Assembly: GCF_012290005.1 (NCBI RefSeq)
Contig: NZ_JAAXMS010000003.1
Span: forward strand, 496,001-560,000
Length of the DNA: 64,000 nt
DNA from: Crateriforma spongiae
Lineage (GTDB): Bacteria > Planctomycetota > Planctomycetia > Pirellulales > Pirellulaceae
Direction: 5' to 3'
Part shown: positions 41,554 through 50,760 of the stretch, in pieces
Numbering within the stretch: the first letter of the stretch is position 1
Layout of the letters: each line of letters begins with the position of its first letter
The notes under the pieces: generated by a model
Database searches by the model: none
What the model saw: only the letters and a program-made list of their open reading frames with translations
Told to the model about the DNA's origin: nothing
Made by a program: the position numbers and the translations under genes

Positions 41554-44500
41554 TTACGGTCGGCTGGCGACATCCACCGGTTCAACGACACCCAGGTACG
41601 ACATCAGATCTTTGATTTCTTGCAGTGACAGATCGTCCAACAAGCCGCTGGGCATGATGCTGATACTGCTGGGCAAGATCTGGTCGACTTGGTCGGCTTC
41701 GACGATCGCGACTTCGTTGTTGCTGTCGCGGATCTGAAGACCGCCGTCGCGTTGTTCGGTGACCATGCCGATGTAGACGTCGCCCTGCAGCGTGACCACT
41801 TTCTTGCACGCAAAGTCACGTCCCACGATGTGCGACGGGTACAGGATCGATTCCACAATTTCGCGTCGAGTGAATCGCCGCGAAATGTTGGTCAAATCGG
41901 GGCCGACCGATTCCCCGCTGTCGCCCACCGTGTGGCAACTGGCACAGGCTTGCGAGGCAAAAATTTCCGCACCCATGTGTGGATCCGCGTCGGTGCTGTC
42001 ATTGCTGTTCAGCACGGCCACCAGTTGGTCAAAGTCCCAACGTGACAGATCTTTCTTTGGCAATTCGGCCAGCGGACGATCCGGATAGGTCTTGGCGTAC
42101 CATTTTTGCCAAGGACGCATTTCCTTTTTCGCGTCTTCGGGACGCTGCAGACCCGTCCAGTGTTCCAGCAGTTTTTCGACAAGTTCGAAATCGCGACCGG
42201 TCGATTCGAACCGCAGACCCATCAGGATCAGCTGTCGCAAAGCCATCGGATCGTCGGTGGCCAACGGAACCTTTTGCAAAGCGTTGATGACTTCGTTGGC
42301 GGCTGCGTCTTCGACGATGCCCAGGCTGCGGATCAGGTAATCCCAATTGTCACCGTCGGGGTGTTGGGCCAAAGCCATGGCCAGGATATTGCGTCGGTTC
42401 GGTTCGTCACGCCACAGCTGTCGCAGATAGTTTTGCGCCACGTCGTCGGGACAGGTCGCCAGCATGGCAACGACACCGGTTCGCAGACGGCGTTCGACTT
42501 CGCCGTTGCGTTCGTCGTCAGCCAAGTCTTCGTACAAGCCGATCAGGGTCTGGGCGGTGTCGGCACCGATCGGTCGTTTCAGTTGATAGATCGCCGCCAA
42601 TGCTGCATTTCGCCATGTTGCACCTTGTTCCAAGATTGCGTCGATGTCTTCGGCCAACAGCGTGCGTGCGAAGTCACGAGTCGCATGCATCATGTACATC
42701 GACAACGCACCGGACTGGACGTCGTTGGCGGCGTTTTCGAAGTACTTCAGCAATTCAAATCGCTGGCGTGCGGTCCACGGATGTTCGATGAACTGCAGAC
42801 TCATCGCGACCAGTGTCTTGTCATCGCTATCCGCATCGGAGGTCAGGTATTCCAAGGCACGCGGAACCACATCACTGCATTGCAGGTAACCCGCCAGGCG
42901 GATCACTTCGTAATTGATGCGTGATTCACCGGCCGGGAATTCTTGGGCGACACGTGTGGCCAATTCCGGGACTTGCGCGGGGTCGATTTGGCCGCGATGC
43001 AATGCGACTTGGGCCAATCGCAGCAGGTCAATGAAGTCGGCATCACTGAGGAATCCGTCCATCATCACGTTGACCCGATCGATCACGTCCAACGCGTTGG
43101 CTTCGGTAGGTTCGGCAATGACCAAAGCCAGCATGCCGACCAAAGCGACACGTCGGTCGTCGGACGCCAAGACATCGTCAGCCCAGACGTCGGTGGGGAT
43201 GCGTTCCAGGACGCGTCGACCGACGAATGCCAGGGTTCGGTCGTCACTGGCCAACAGCGGCAGCACGTTTTCGGCCGATTCGGGAATTTGGTCGCTGCGT
43301 AGGATTGCTTCGCAAGCCGCACGTCGAACCATCAGGTCGTCGTCGGTCAGCATTTCTTCCAAGCGTTCGGCGGCTCGGTCGCTGGGATGCAGTCCCAACA
43401 GGGTTGCCGATTTTGCACGAACCGATTCGGCCGCCGTCTGGCTTAGCTGAATCAACAGAGCTTCGTTGGGTGTCGGACCATACAGTTCCATCAAGTTCAG
43501 GGCGCGGACGCGATAGTGGGGTGGATTGTCATCGCTGTAGGCGACACCGGCGACTTGGGCCGCCCAATCTTCACCCAGATCACGTTTGATCGCGGCAATT
43601 TCTTGACGCGTCCAAGCGGCATCCAGTTGAGGCTGGCGGACGGCGGCGGCGATGCCAGTGCCCAATTGTTTCATCCGATCAGGAATTTCGCCTTTGTAGA
43701 TCACGCGATAGACCGCGCCCGCAGTTTTCCGACCGCCGGTGCAGAAGTACAGCGCGCCATCGGGACCGACATCCACATCGGTGACGTTCAACGGCGAACC
43801 CTGTAGGAAGACTTCGCTGTCGGCGATGTAGCTGGCACCTCGCGGTTTCAGCCGGACGCTTAAAATTCGTCCGCCTGACCAATCGGCCAAAAACACCGTG
43901 TTGTGATAGCGAATCGGGAACATGTAGTGTTCGTAGGTGACGGCGCCGGTGGGGCTGGCACGACCGGTGTCCAGCAAATTCGGCAGACGGTCATAGTAGT
44001 GATTCGGCCACTTGGCCCATCCCGGACGCCAACCCAATTCGCCGCCTTCGGTCACGTCGAACAATGCGGTCGGGCGGTACCACGGGGTGTTCACGTCGGC
44101 TTCCATATCCGAATCGTGCACAAGCAGAGCGCCGGAGGGATGAAAGACGAAGTCATAGGCGTTGCGGATGCCGCCGGCGACGCGTTCCACCACGCTGCCA
44201 TCGGTGGTGGTTCGAACTAGGGTGCCCCCGGGGGCTTTAACGCCACGGGCATGACCACCGGGATCTTGATAGCGTGGCAGCAGGTCACCCTCATAAACAT
44301 TGATCAGCGTTTCGCCTTTGCCCGTTCGCCCTTTGATTTGGGCTTGGCCACCGATCGAGATATAGATCATGCCGTCCGGGCCCAGACGCAAGGCATGCGG
44401 GCCGTATTCGCCGCCTTTGCCGGCGAACTTCAAAACCGTTTCGATTTCTTCCAGCGAACCGTTTCGATCCAAGTCTTGCAGGTGATACAACGCCCAGCCG

Positions 44501-45390
44501 TCGGGGCCTTGGCCGGTCACATAGACGTCGCCGTTTAGCGGCAAGATGCCTTGGCAATTTCGGACTTCATCACAATAGGTTCGAACGTTTTCCGGAATGC
44601 CGTCATCGTCTTTGTCGTGGACCAACAACAGCGGGCCGTTTTCACGAGACAGCAACAGGTGGCCGAACTCGTTGAAGGCCATCGAAATGACGCTGCCGAT
44701 GCTGTCGTCTTTCAGGATGCGTTGGACGCCGAAACCTTTTTGAATTTGGAACCGTTCTTTGCGTTCCACTTCGGCTTCGGCAACGACGTCTTGGCTTTGA
44801 TCAAACGGGGCGGTATCGCCCAAGGGCCCGAACATACTGGCGGGCGTCCAAGACCGATCGTTGTAGACGGCGGATTGCCAGTTCTGTTCCGCTTCGATGC
44901 TGGTCAGCCAAGAATCATCGGTGCTGAAGGTGTACCACTGGTCGGAGTTTTCTGGGCGGACGCTGACCCGAGCTGCCAAGGCTGCCGTGGTGCCGGTGCG
45001 GTTGGTCACGGCGACCGCCACCATGTTGCGACCGACGTCCATGTATTGGCTGACATCGTATTGCTGCATGTCACGGGACGATTCGCCCTGGCCGATGCTG
45101 TGGCCATTGACGAACAATGCATATTCATCGTCCGCGGTGATTTCGATGATCGCTTCGGCCGCCACACGCAGGTTGATGGCTTTGCGGATGTAGCATGTTT
45201 CGCCGGGCGGAATGGCATCGGAGACTTGCGTGCCGCTGGTCCAGATCCACTGGGCTTCTTCGGCAAGGGCCGTGCCGGCGACGATCGGACTCATCAGCAC
45301 GATCATTCCGAGGCCGAAAATCCAATGGCTGGCGATGGACGTCACGGCGCAGCGGGGCGCGCCGGAGTCACAAAATCGGAAGCGAACCAT
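41554..45390 (-). CDS. PVC-type large secreted dehydrogenase-like protein with HEAT repeats and cytochrome c
   Basis: About 1,278 residues. ATG 45390 is preferred over 45408 because GGAAGGA lies upstream. The order of domains is: signal peptide to about residue 42; a jelly-roll module resembling the rhamnosidase N-terminal domain (AQWIWTSG, DDEYALFVNGHSIGQG); a six-bladed propeller like soluble glucose dehydrogenase (GPHALRLGPDGMIYISIGG, VDVGPDGALYFCTGG); a long alpha-helical HEAT-type region; and a C-terminal cytochrome c with C-A-S-C-H at 1149-1153 and IMPSGLLDDLS carrying the Met ligand. Such proteins are a hallmark of planctomycetes and are thought to oxidise sugars and pass electrons to the respiratory chain. 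The substrate is unknown. Confidence 0.9.
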   Translation of the reverse strand: MVRFRFCDSGAPRCAVTSIASHWIFGLGMIVLMSPIVAGTALAEEAQWIWTSGTQVSDAIPPGETCYIRKAINLRVAAEAIIEITADDEYALFVNGHSIGQGESSRDMQQYDVSQYMDVGRNMVAVAVTNRTGTTAALAARVSVRPENSDQWYTFSTDDSWLTSIEAEQNWQSAVYNDRSWTPASMFGPLGDTAPFDQSQDVVAEAEVERKERFQIQKGFGVQRILKDDSIGSVISMAFNEFGHLLLSRENGPLLLVHDKDDDGIPENVRTYCDEVRNCQGILPLNGDVYVTGQGPDGWALYHLQDLDRNGSLEEIETVLKFAGKGGEYGPHALRLGPDGMIYISIGGQAQIKGRTGKGETLINVYEGDLLPRYQDPGGHARGVKAPGGTLVRTTTDGSVVERVAGGIRNAYDFVFHPSGALLVHDSDMEADVNTPWYRPTALFDVTEGGELGWRPGWAKWPNHYYDRLPNLLDTGRASPTGAVTYEHYMFPIRYHNTVFLADWSGGRILSVRLKPRGASYIADSEVFLQGSPLNVTDVDVGPDGALYFCTGGRKTAGAVYRVIYKGEIPDRMKQLGTGIAAAVRQPQLDAAWTRQEIAAIKRDLGEDWAAQVAGVAYSDDNPPHYRVRALNLMELYGPTPNEALLIQLSQTAAESVRAKSATLLGLHPSDRAAERLEEMLTDDDLMVRRAACEAILRSDQIPESAENVLPLLASDDRTLAFVGRRVLERIPTDVWADDVLASDDRRVALVGMLALVIAEPTEANALDVIDRVNVMMDGFLSDADFIDLLRLAQVALHRGQIDPAQVPELATRVAQEFPAGESRINYEVIRLAGYLQCSDVVPRALEYLTSDADSDDKTLVAMSLQFIEHPWTARQRFELLKYFENAANDVQSGALSMYMMHATRDFARTLLAEDIDAILEQGATWRNAALAAIYQLKRPIGADTAQTLIGLYEDLADDERNGEVERRLRTGVVAMLATCPDDVAQNYLRQLWRDEPNRRNILAMALAQHPDGDNWDYLIRSLGIVEDAAANEVINALQKVPLATDDPMALRQLILMGLRFESTGRDFELVEKLLEHWTGLQRPEDAKKEMRPWQKWYAKTYPDRPLAELPKKDLSRWDFDQLVAVLNSNDSTDADPHMGAEIFASQACASCHTVGDSGESVGPDLTNISRRFTRREIVESILYPSHIVGRDFACKKVVTLQGDVYIGMVTEQRDGGLQIRDSNNEVAIVEADQVDQILPSSISIMPSGLLDDLSLQEIKDLMSYLGVVEPVDVASRP

Positions 45391-45746
45391 CGCAGACAAT
45401 CCTTCCATGGCGGTTCATTCGGTGGGGGCAATCGGCGCAATTCCGGTTCACGCCGGCGGCAGCGTAGCGGGTGTTCCCTATCGGGGGCAATAGAAATTAG
45501 GACGCCCCCCGATCCACCGGCGTGATGTTCGATGCGACCAAAATCTGCGGCGCCAAGACGGCGTTTGGGCGGCTCGGCGAGGCCGGCGAATTCCAGGTCG
45601 CCGTGATTTTTCCAAGCCGTCTTTCGCCCGATTGGACGGTTTTGCTATGTCCGCTGTTCGGGCCGCCCACCACGCATCGGCGTGACGGCGGTCAAGGCGA
45701 ACGCTTCACCGTCACCCTCCCCCCCCCGTCACCGGAAAGCAGATTC
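45391..45746. other. Gene-free divergent region, 356 bp, with a C9 tract
   Basis: This lies between divergent starts of the cytochrome protein and an unknown secreted protein. A run of nine Cs occupies 45719-45727, 19 bp before the ribosome-binding/start region of the plus-strand gene. Frames that cross the gap have no ribosome-binding sites or recognisable products. Confidence 0.5.
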
Positions 45747-46886
45747 ATGAACCGTCCCACCGGATCGATGATGATCCTGTTGATCGCGACCGCGATGCCG
45801 GCCGTCGCCGAACCTCCCAAGTTCTTGTCGCGGATGTTCAACAAATCCGCCAAGCCGATTGAAACGGCCGCCAATGGTCGTGCGTTGGCGGTGGAAGATG
45901 GGCCTTGGATGATTCTGGCTCATACATTCGTGGGCCCCAACAGCCAAGAGAAAGCCGAACGCTTGGCCGGCGAGCTCAGCAGCAGCATGAACCTGCCGAC
46001 GTTCGTGTACAAGGAAAAATTTGACTTCACCGATGGACCCAAAGCCAAGCCGCACGAAACGCGACGGGTTCGCTACGCCAATCCTTACGAATACGAAGCC
46101 TACGCCGTCTTGGTGGGCGAGTATGACGATTTGGAGCACCCCAATGCGGAGAAACACTTGCGTCAAATCAAGTCCGCGACGCCGGCGATCTTCAACGATC
46201 AGCAGGTGATGGCGGAGGAAACGAATTTGATGAATCCGGTGACGGCGATCAAAGCGGTTCACCAAAAGCTGCTTGAATCCCGCGACAACGAAGCCGGTCC
46301 GATGTCGACCGCTTTCATGACTCGCAACCCGATGTTGCCGCCGGAGTACTTTCAATCGCCACGTGTCGATTCGTTCGTCGAAAGCTTGAACAAGGACATG
46401 CCGCATAGCTTGCTGCAGTGCGAAGCGAAATACACCGTCGTTGTGCGAACGTTCCAAGGGTTCGGCTTGATCGCCAACGGGAAATTCGAACAGAACTTTA
46501 CCCCCAGCCCCGAACGTCTGGACAAGTGCGCCATTGACGCGGGCAAGATGGTGACGGAGTTGCGGAAACAGGGCGTCCAAGCGTTTCAGTTCCATGACCG
46601 TGACAAATCGATCGTGACGATCGGCGGTTTTGATAACCTGGGGCGTGAACTGCCCGACGGGACGTTTGAATACGCACGCGAGATTCGTCAGGTGATGGAC
46701 AAGTATCGGGCGTTCAACGTGTCCGAAGACGTCAATCGCCAACTGGCTCAATCCGGCAAGCTGAAACAGAACAACCAGACGGCCGCCAATCACGTCGCGA
46801 ACATCCCGTTCGATGTCCAGCCGGTGCCGATCGCCGTTCCCAAGCCGTCCAAACGCAGCCTCTACAGCCGCGCGTTCAGTCGATAG
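45747..46886 (+). CDS. Secreted protein of unknown function
   Basis: The 379-residue protein starts at ATG 45747 with GGAAAG upstream; a signal peptide ends at AVAE (residue 22). I do not recognise the family. Residues 55-75 (MILAHTFVGPNSQEKAERLA) and a later strand-helix-strand segment resemble SPOR-like peptidoglycan-binding folds, and VVRTFQGFGLIANGKFE and ITIGGFDN segments follow the same pattern. That is weak evidence for envelope location. Codon use and composition match its neighbours. Confidence 0.7.
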   Translation: MNRPTGSMMILLIATAMPAVAEPPKFLSRMFNKSAKPIETAANGRALAVEDGPWMILAHTFVGPNSQEKAERLAGELSSSMNLPTFVYKEKFDFTDGPKAKPHETRRVRYANPYEYEAYAVLVGEYDDLEHPNAEKHLRQIKSATPAIFNDQQVMAEETNLMNPVTAIKAVHQKLLESRDNEAGPMSTAFMTRNPMLPPEYFQSPRVDSFVESLNKDMPHSLLQCEAKYTVVVRTFQGFGLIANGKFEQNFTPSPERLDKCAIDAGKMVTELRKQGVQAFQFHDRDKSIVTIGGFDNLGRELPDGTFEYAREIRQVMDKYRAFNVSEDVNRQLAQSGKLKQNNQTAANHVANIPFDVQPVPIAVPKPSKRSLYSRAFSR

Positions 46887-46922
46887 ACTGGCCGGCCGAC
46901 GTCGGTCAAAAACAACCCAGCA

Positions 46923-46949
46923 TGGCTCTTGATCCAAGCCAAATTTTTT
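46923..46949 (+). terminator. Possible rho-independent terminator
   Basis: TGGCT (46923-46927) pairs with AGCCA (46937-46941) around a 9-base loop, followed by AATTTTTT. The stem is only 5 bp, so the call is modest. A second inverted repeat, CTCGAG at 46953-46958 and 46968-46973, lies just beyond. Confidence 0.4.
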
Positions 46950-47078
46950 GGGCTCGAGTTTTTCTAGCTCGAGATCAGGGCCACAGGGATGCAAGCGGGG
47001 CTCGCCCACCGGGCAGCGTCCACGCCGGTTCGACCGACACGTCCGTCCGTAAGTTCCGAATCGACGGTTGATTCATTG

Positions 47079-47693
47079 ATGTTCGAACTGGTCTTAGGAA
47101 CCGGCAATCAAAAGAAGCTTGTCGAAATCCAACGCATGATGCCCGCCGATCGTGTACGGCTGAAAACGCTGGCGGATTTCCCCGACCCGATCGATGTGGT
47201 CGAAGACGGGACGACATTTGCCGAAAACGCTGCCAAGAAAGCTTGCCAGCAAGCGAAGCACCTTGGCGTCTGGGTCTTGGGCGAAGACAGCGGCTTGTCC
47301 GTGGACGCTTTGGATGGGGCCCCGGGTGTATTCTCGGCCCGCTATGCAGGTCCGGCACAAGACGACGAGGCGAATTTGAATAAGTTATTGGATGCGTTGC
47401 AGGGGGTTCCACCGGAGCGTCGGTCGGCCCACTACACCAGTTCCTTCTGTCTTTCGGACCCCGACGGTGCGGTCCGCCTGACGGCCGAAGGCATCTGTCG
47501 TGGCCGGATCATTACCGAGCGGCACGGTCAGGGCGGGTTCGGTTACGACCCGATCTTTCAGTTGCGTGAATACCATCAAACGTTCGGGCAACTGGACTGG
47601 GTGGTCAAACAGGCACTGAGCCACCGCAGCCGGGCGCTTCGTCAGTTTTTGCCGCGTTTCTTGCGGCTGATCGGGTCCGACGGCGTGGCCTGA
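47079..47693 (+). CDS. rdgB: XTP/dITP diphosphatase (RdgB/HAM1 family)
   Basis: This 204-residue enzyme hydrolyses deaminated purine triphosphates (XTP, dITP) to the monophosphate and pyrophosphate, keeping them out of DNA and RNA. The Ham1 motifs are complete: LGTGNQKKLVEI for nucleotide binding (usually S/T-x-N-x-x-K), FAENAAKKA, LGEDSGLSVDALDGAPGVFSAR, GFGYDPIF and LSHRSRAL. ATG 47079 gives a start right at the first beta-strand; frames upstream to 46989 are not protein-like. It stands alone. Confidence 0.93.
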   Translation: MFELVLGTGNQKKLVEIQRMMPADRVRLKTLADFPDPIDVVEDGTTFAENAAKKACQQAKHLGVWVLGEDSGLSVDALDGAPGVFSARYAGPAQDDEANLNKLLDALQGVPPERRSAHYTSSFCLSDPDGAVRLTAEGICRGRIITERHGQGGFGYDPIFQLREYHQTFGQLDWVVKQALSHRSRALRQFLPRFLRLIGSDGVA

Positions 47694-48003
47694 ATCCGAT
47701 CGAAATCCTGCGCCCCGGCATCGTGGCGGTGGTGCCCACTTCTCAAAGGCGGTCGTTACCGGACCGGCATCAGCGTTTTCGACGGCTGGACCACCAGGTG
47801 TCCGATAGCGGCGCCCGAGTCCGGGTGGTTTCCTGTCGAAACAATTCACCGATCAAAATTTGAATTTCCGGCGGCCGCTGAAACCGGCGAGCCGTACCAG
47901 GGGTAAAACTGTTTAGAACGCTGTGGACCTGAATTTGCACGGGTGCGACGGCAAAAATGAGTTTTCCAGTTCTGAAGTCCCGACATCTAAGGATGAAAAA
48001 CCG
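47694..48003. other. 310-bp region without recognised genes
   Basis: It separates rdgB and the next secreted-protein gene, both on the plus strand. A GGTAAAACTG stretch near 47905 could be part of a promoter, and AAGGATGA at about 47990 is the ribosome-binding site of the downstream gene. Nothing else stands out. Confidence 0.4.
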
Positions 48004-49710
48004 ATGAGTTCCCTTTTCCGGACGCTTTCACTGCGTGCGGCTGTTGTAGCGATGCTTGTCGCCGCGGTCCCGACCGCCGGCAGCATTGCGCAAGCCCAAG
48101 AGCAACTGGCGCCATCGTCCAACCCGGCCGCCGGCGGTCAGGTTTCCGAGCCGGTGGTCGTCTTGACGCTCGGCAGCGTCAGCAAGCTGCAAAAGGACGT
48201 GCAGTACCTGGCGTCCGCCGTGGGCCAGCCACAGGCCGCCGGGATCTTTTTGGGCATGAGTGCAATGTTCACCAACGGCGTGGACACCACCCAGCCGATC
48301 GCCATCACGTTGCCCTTGGTCAACGGCGCTCCCGAACCGGTCGCCCTGATTCCGACCAAAGACGTCCGCACCGTGCTGAAAACGGTTGAGGCACAAACCG
48401 GCGGTTTCGACGAACTGGATGACGGGACCTACGTGATCAGCGTCGCGGGAACCGTGATCTACATCAAGCAAAGTGGTGACTGGGCGATCGTGTCCCGCAA
48501 ACGCGAAATGCTGTCGACCGTCCCGAATGATCCGACCACTTTGTTCGCCGGCATGGGCAACAATTATGACTTGGCGGTTCAGCTGAAGATGCAACTGGTC
48601 CCCGCCAACGTTCGTGCGATGTTGATCGGACAACTGCGTCAGGGCTTCGAACAAGCCATGGAACGACAAGGCGGCAGTGATGATGAGTCCGCCGCGTACG
48701 CCGAATCGACTCTGGATCAGCTGGAACAGTTGATCGAAGACACCGAAGAATTGTTTGTCGGCTGGAATACCAACGTCGAAGCCAAACAGCTGGAATTTGA
48801 TTCTCGATTTGTCGCCGTTGATGGCAGCAAGTTGAGTGCGATGTACAGCGACCAACAGCCGATCCCGTCGCGCTTTGCCAGCGTGATTCGTGACGATGCC
48901 GCCGCCTATTTCCACGGTGCCGCTTCGCTGGGTCCGGCCTTGGTGGAACAGAGTCGCGATAGCATCAGCGGTTCGGTCACCATGGTCAAAAAGGCGTTGG
49001 AACAATCCGACGAACTGAACGAAGACGAAATGGCCGACGTCAACGAATTGATTGACGCGGTTGCCGGTTTGGTCATGGATTCGATCGCCGAAGGCAAGAC
49101 CGACGCCGGCGGTGTTCTGTTGGCCGACACGGGATCCTTGCAATTCGCCATGGGAACGTTCGTTTCCGACGGCGATGAAGCGGCCCAAGTCGTCAAAGAC
49201 TTGGCGGCGAAGTTGGAAGGCAAGCCGAACACGCCGCGATTCAAGTTCGACATGTCCGAGTACGGTGGCGTGACAATCCACTTGATCGAAGCCGACGTTC
49301 CGGAAAGCGAAGACGAAGCGCGTAAAGTGCTCGGCGACGTGCTGAAGGTTTACGTGGGGACCGCCGATGAAGCGGTCTATGTGGCCATCGGAGATGCCAG
49401 CGTCGATTTGGCCAAAGAACTGATCGATTCAGGAGCCACGAATCAAGCCGCTGGTGAAGCGTTGTCGCAAGGACGCATCTTGATGTTGCCGATCTTGAAG
49501 TACGTGCGTTCGATCGAATCGAATCCGGTGATCGATGCCATGGTGCAATCCCTGACCAACGAAAACCTATCGGGTCAGGTCGAGTTCACGGCAAATTCGA
49601 TTCCCAGCGGCCAAAAGGCAAACCTGGTTGTCGGCGAAGGCGTGCTGAAAGCCGTCGGTGCTGGAATCCAAGCCGGTCAGGCGGCCAAACAAGCCGGCGG
49701 TGACTTCTAA
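48004..49710 (+). CDS. Secreted acidic protein of unknown function
   Basis: The 568-residue protein starts at ATG 48004 with AAGGA upstream; the signal peptide ends AQAQ at about residue 33. The mature chain is acidic and alternates helices and strands without cysteines, TM segments or a motif I recognise. Phrases such as GGFDELDDGTYVISV and WAIVSRKREML suggest two repeated alpha/beta lobes, which are seen in planctomycete secreted proteins of unknown role. A strong terminator follows, so this is probably a single-gene, well-expressed transcript. Confidence 0.75.
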   Translation: MSSLFRTLSLRAAVVAMLVAAVPTAGSIAQAQEQLAPSSNPAAGGQVSEPVVVLTLGSVSKLQKDVQYLASAVGQPQAAGIFLGMSAMFTNGVDTTQPIAITLPLVNGAPEPVALIPTKDVRTVLKTVEAQTGGFDELDDGTYVISVAGTVIYIKQSGDWAIVSRKREMLSTVPNDPTTLFAGMGNNYDLAVQLKMQLVPANVRAMLIGQLRQGFEQAMERQGGSDDESAAYAESTLDQLEQLIEDTEELFVGWNTNVEAKQLEFDSRFVAVDGSKLSAMYSDQQPIPSRFASVIRDDAAAYFHGAASLGPALVEQSRDSISGSVTMVKKALEQSDELNEDEMADVNELIDAVAGLVMDSIAEGKTDAGGVLLADTGSLQFAMGTFVSDGDEAAQVVKDLAAKLEGKPNTPRFKFDMSEYGGVTIHLIEADVPESEDEARKVLGDVLKVYVGTADEAVYVAIGDASVDLAKELIDSGATNQAAGEALSQGRILMLPILKYVRSIESNPVIDAMVQSLTNENLSGQVEFTANSIPSGQKANLVVGEGVLKAVGAGIQAGQAAKQAGGDF

Positions 49711-49748
49711 GCATCGTCGACCGTATTGGCGGAACGAGTAAAATGATG

Positions 49749-49787
49749 AAAGCTGGAGGCATCCCACGAGGGTGTCTCCAGCTTTTT
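49749..49787 (+). terminator. Rho-independent terminator
   Basis: AAAGCTGGAG (49749-49758) pairs exactly with CTCCAGCTTT (49776-49785). Inside it CATCCC and GGGTG extend the stem to an ACGA loop, and a run of Ts follows. It ends the transcript of the secreted protein at 48004-49710. Confidence 0.85.
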
Positions 49788-49857
49788 CGTATTGGCAACC
49801 AACAACGTCCACGGCCAACCGGTTCGCCGTTGGACGCTTATCACTTGCGTCAAACGT

Positions 49858-50724
49858 ATGTCGAAAAGAAAAACATGGATCCTGGCCACTGGCGTTTTTG
49901 TGGTGGTCACAACGGTGCTGTTGTTCTGGCCCGAGGGACAACAGAGTGTGCAGACGGATGCGGCGCCGACGTCCGTTTTGATCGACCAGGATTCGGCTGC
50001 TGAAGCTACCCTGCAGGACGTGTTGGAAATGGCCGCCCAGGCGAAAGAGTCCTTGGTCGCCAACGTCGACGATTACACCGCAACATTCGTCAAGCAGGAA
50101 CGTGACGCCAACGGCGTGCTAAGCCCGGTGTCCAAAATGTTCATGAAGGTTCAAACACGCCACCGTGGCGGACGACCAGGGGCGCCGATGCGGGTGTATT
50201 TGAAGTTCTTGGAACCCGGCAGCGACAGTGGACGTCAAGTCATTTGGGCGGAAGATCTGACCAACGGCAAACTGTGGGTCAAGGAAACCGGCATGCTGGG
50301 ATTGGTTCCCATTCCACCGCTGGATCCCAACGGTGCGCTGGCGATGCAGGGGCAACGTTACCCGATCAGTGAACTGGGCCAAACACGAATGGTCGAACTG
50401 TTGCACGAACGCGGTCAGGCCGATTTGGGCGATCCGAATGTGTCCGTCGTCATTCAGGAAGACGTGCCCTTTGACGATCAAACTGCGACGCTGATTCAGG
50501 TCAACCGTTCCAAGCCATCCGGCCGGGTTGATGATTTTTCACTGGCGGAAATCTTCATCGACCAACAGCGCAGTCTGATTCTGAAGTATCAAAGTTTTGG
50601 ATGGCCGAGCGAGGGTCAAGACGACGCACCACTGTTGGAATCCTACACCTTCGAAGATATCCAGGTGAATGTGGGGTTGTCCGAAATGGACTTCGATACC
50701 AGCAATCCTGAATACGGCTGGTGA
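49858..50724 (+). CDS. DUF1571-family protein, membrane-anchored
   Basis: The 288-residue protein from ATG 49858 has one N-terminal hydrophobic segment (TWILATGVFVVVTTVLLFW) and a DUF1571 domain: VDDYTATFVKQERDANGVL, MRVYLKFLEPGSDSGRQVIW, SRSLILKYQSFGWP-like closing strands. The fold resembles lipoprotein carriers of the LolA/LolB type, so envelope lipid or lipoprotein handling is a reasonable guess. Function is not established. Frames upstream to 49792 include the terminator and are excluded. Confidence 0.8.
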   Translation: MSKRKTWILATGVFVVVTTVLLFWPEGQQSVQTDAAPTSVLIDQDSAAEATLQDVLEMAAQAKESLVANVDDYTATFVKQERDANGVLSPVSKMFMKVQTRHRGGRPGAPMRVYLKFLEPGSDSGRQVIWAEDLTNGKLWVKETGMLGLVPIPPLDPNGALAMQGQRYPISELGQTRMVELLHERGQADLGDPNVSVVIQEDVPFDDQTATLIQVNRSKPSGRVDDFSLAEIFIDQQRSLILKYQSFGWPSEGQDDAPLLESYTFEDIQVNVGLSEMDFDTSNPEYGW

Positions 50725-50760
50725 ATTCGCTTGGCGATTTTGTCGTTGGCGCGTCACGGT

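Noticed and set aside
45729-47009. A 426-codon open frame antisense to the unknown secreted protein gene
   Set aside because: The plus-strand frame has a signal peptide and ribosome-binding site, whereas the antisense product is His/Arg-rich and unlike any family.
48028-49281. A 417-codon open frame antisense to the 48004-49710 gene
   Set aside because: Shadow of a codon-biased gene. The plus-strand gene has a start site, signal peptide and terminator.
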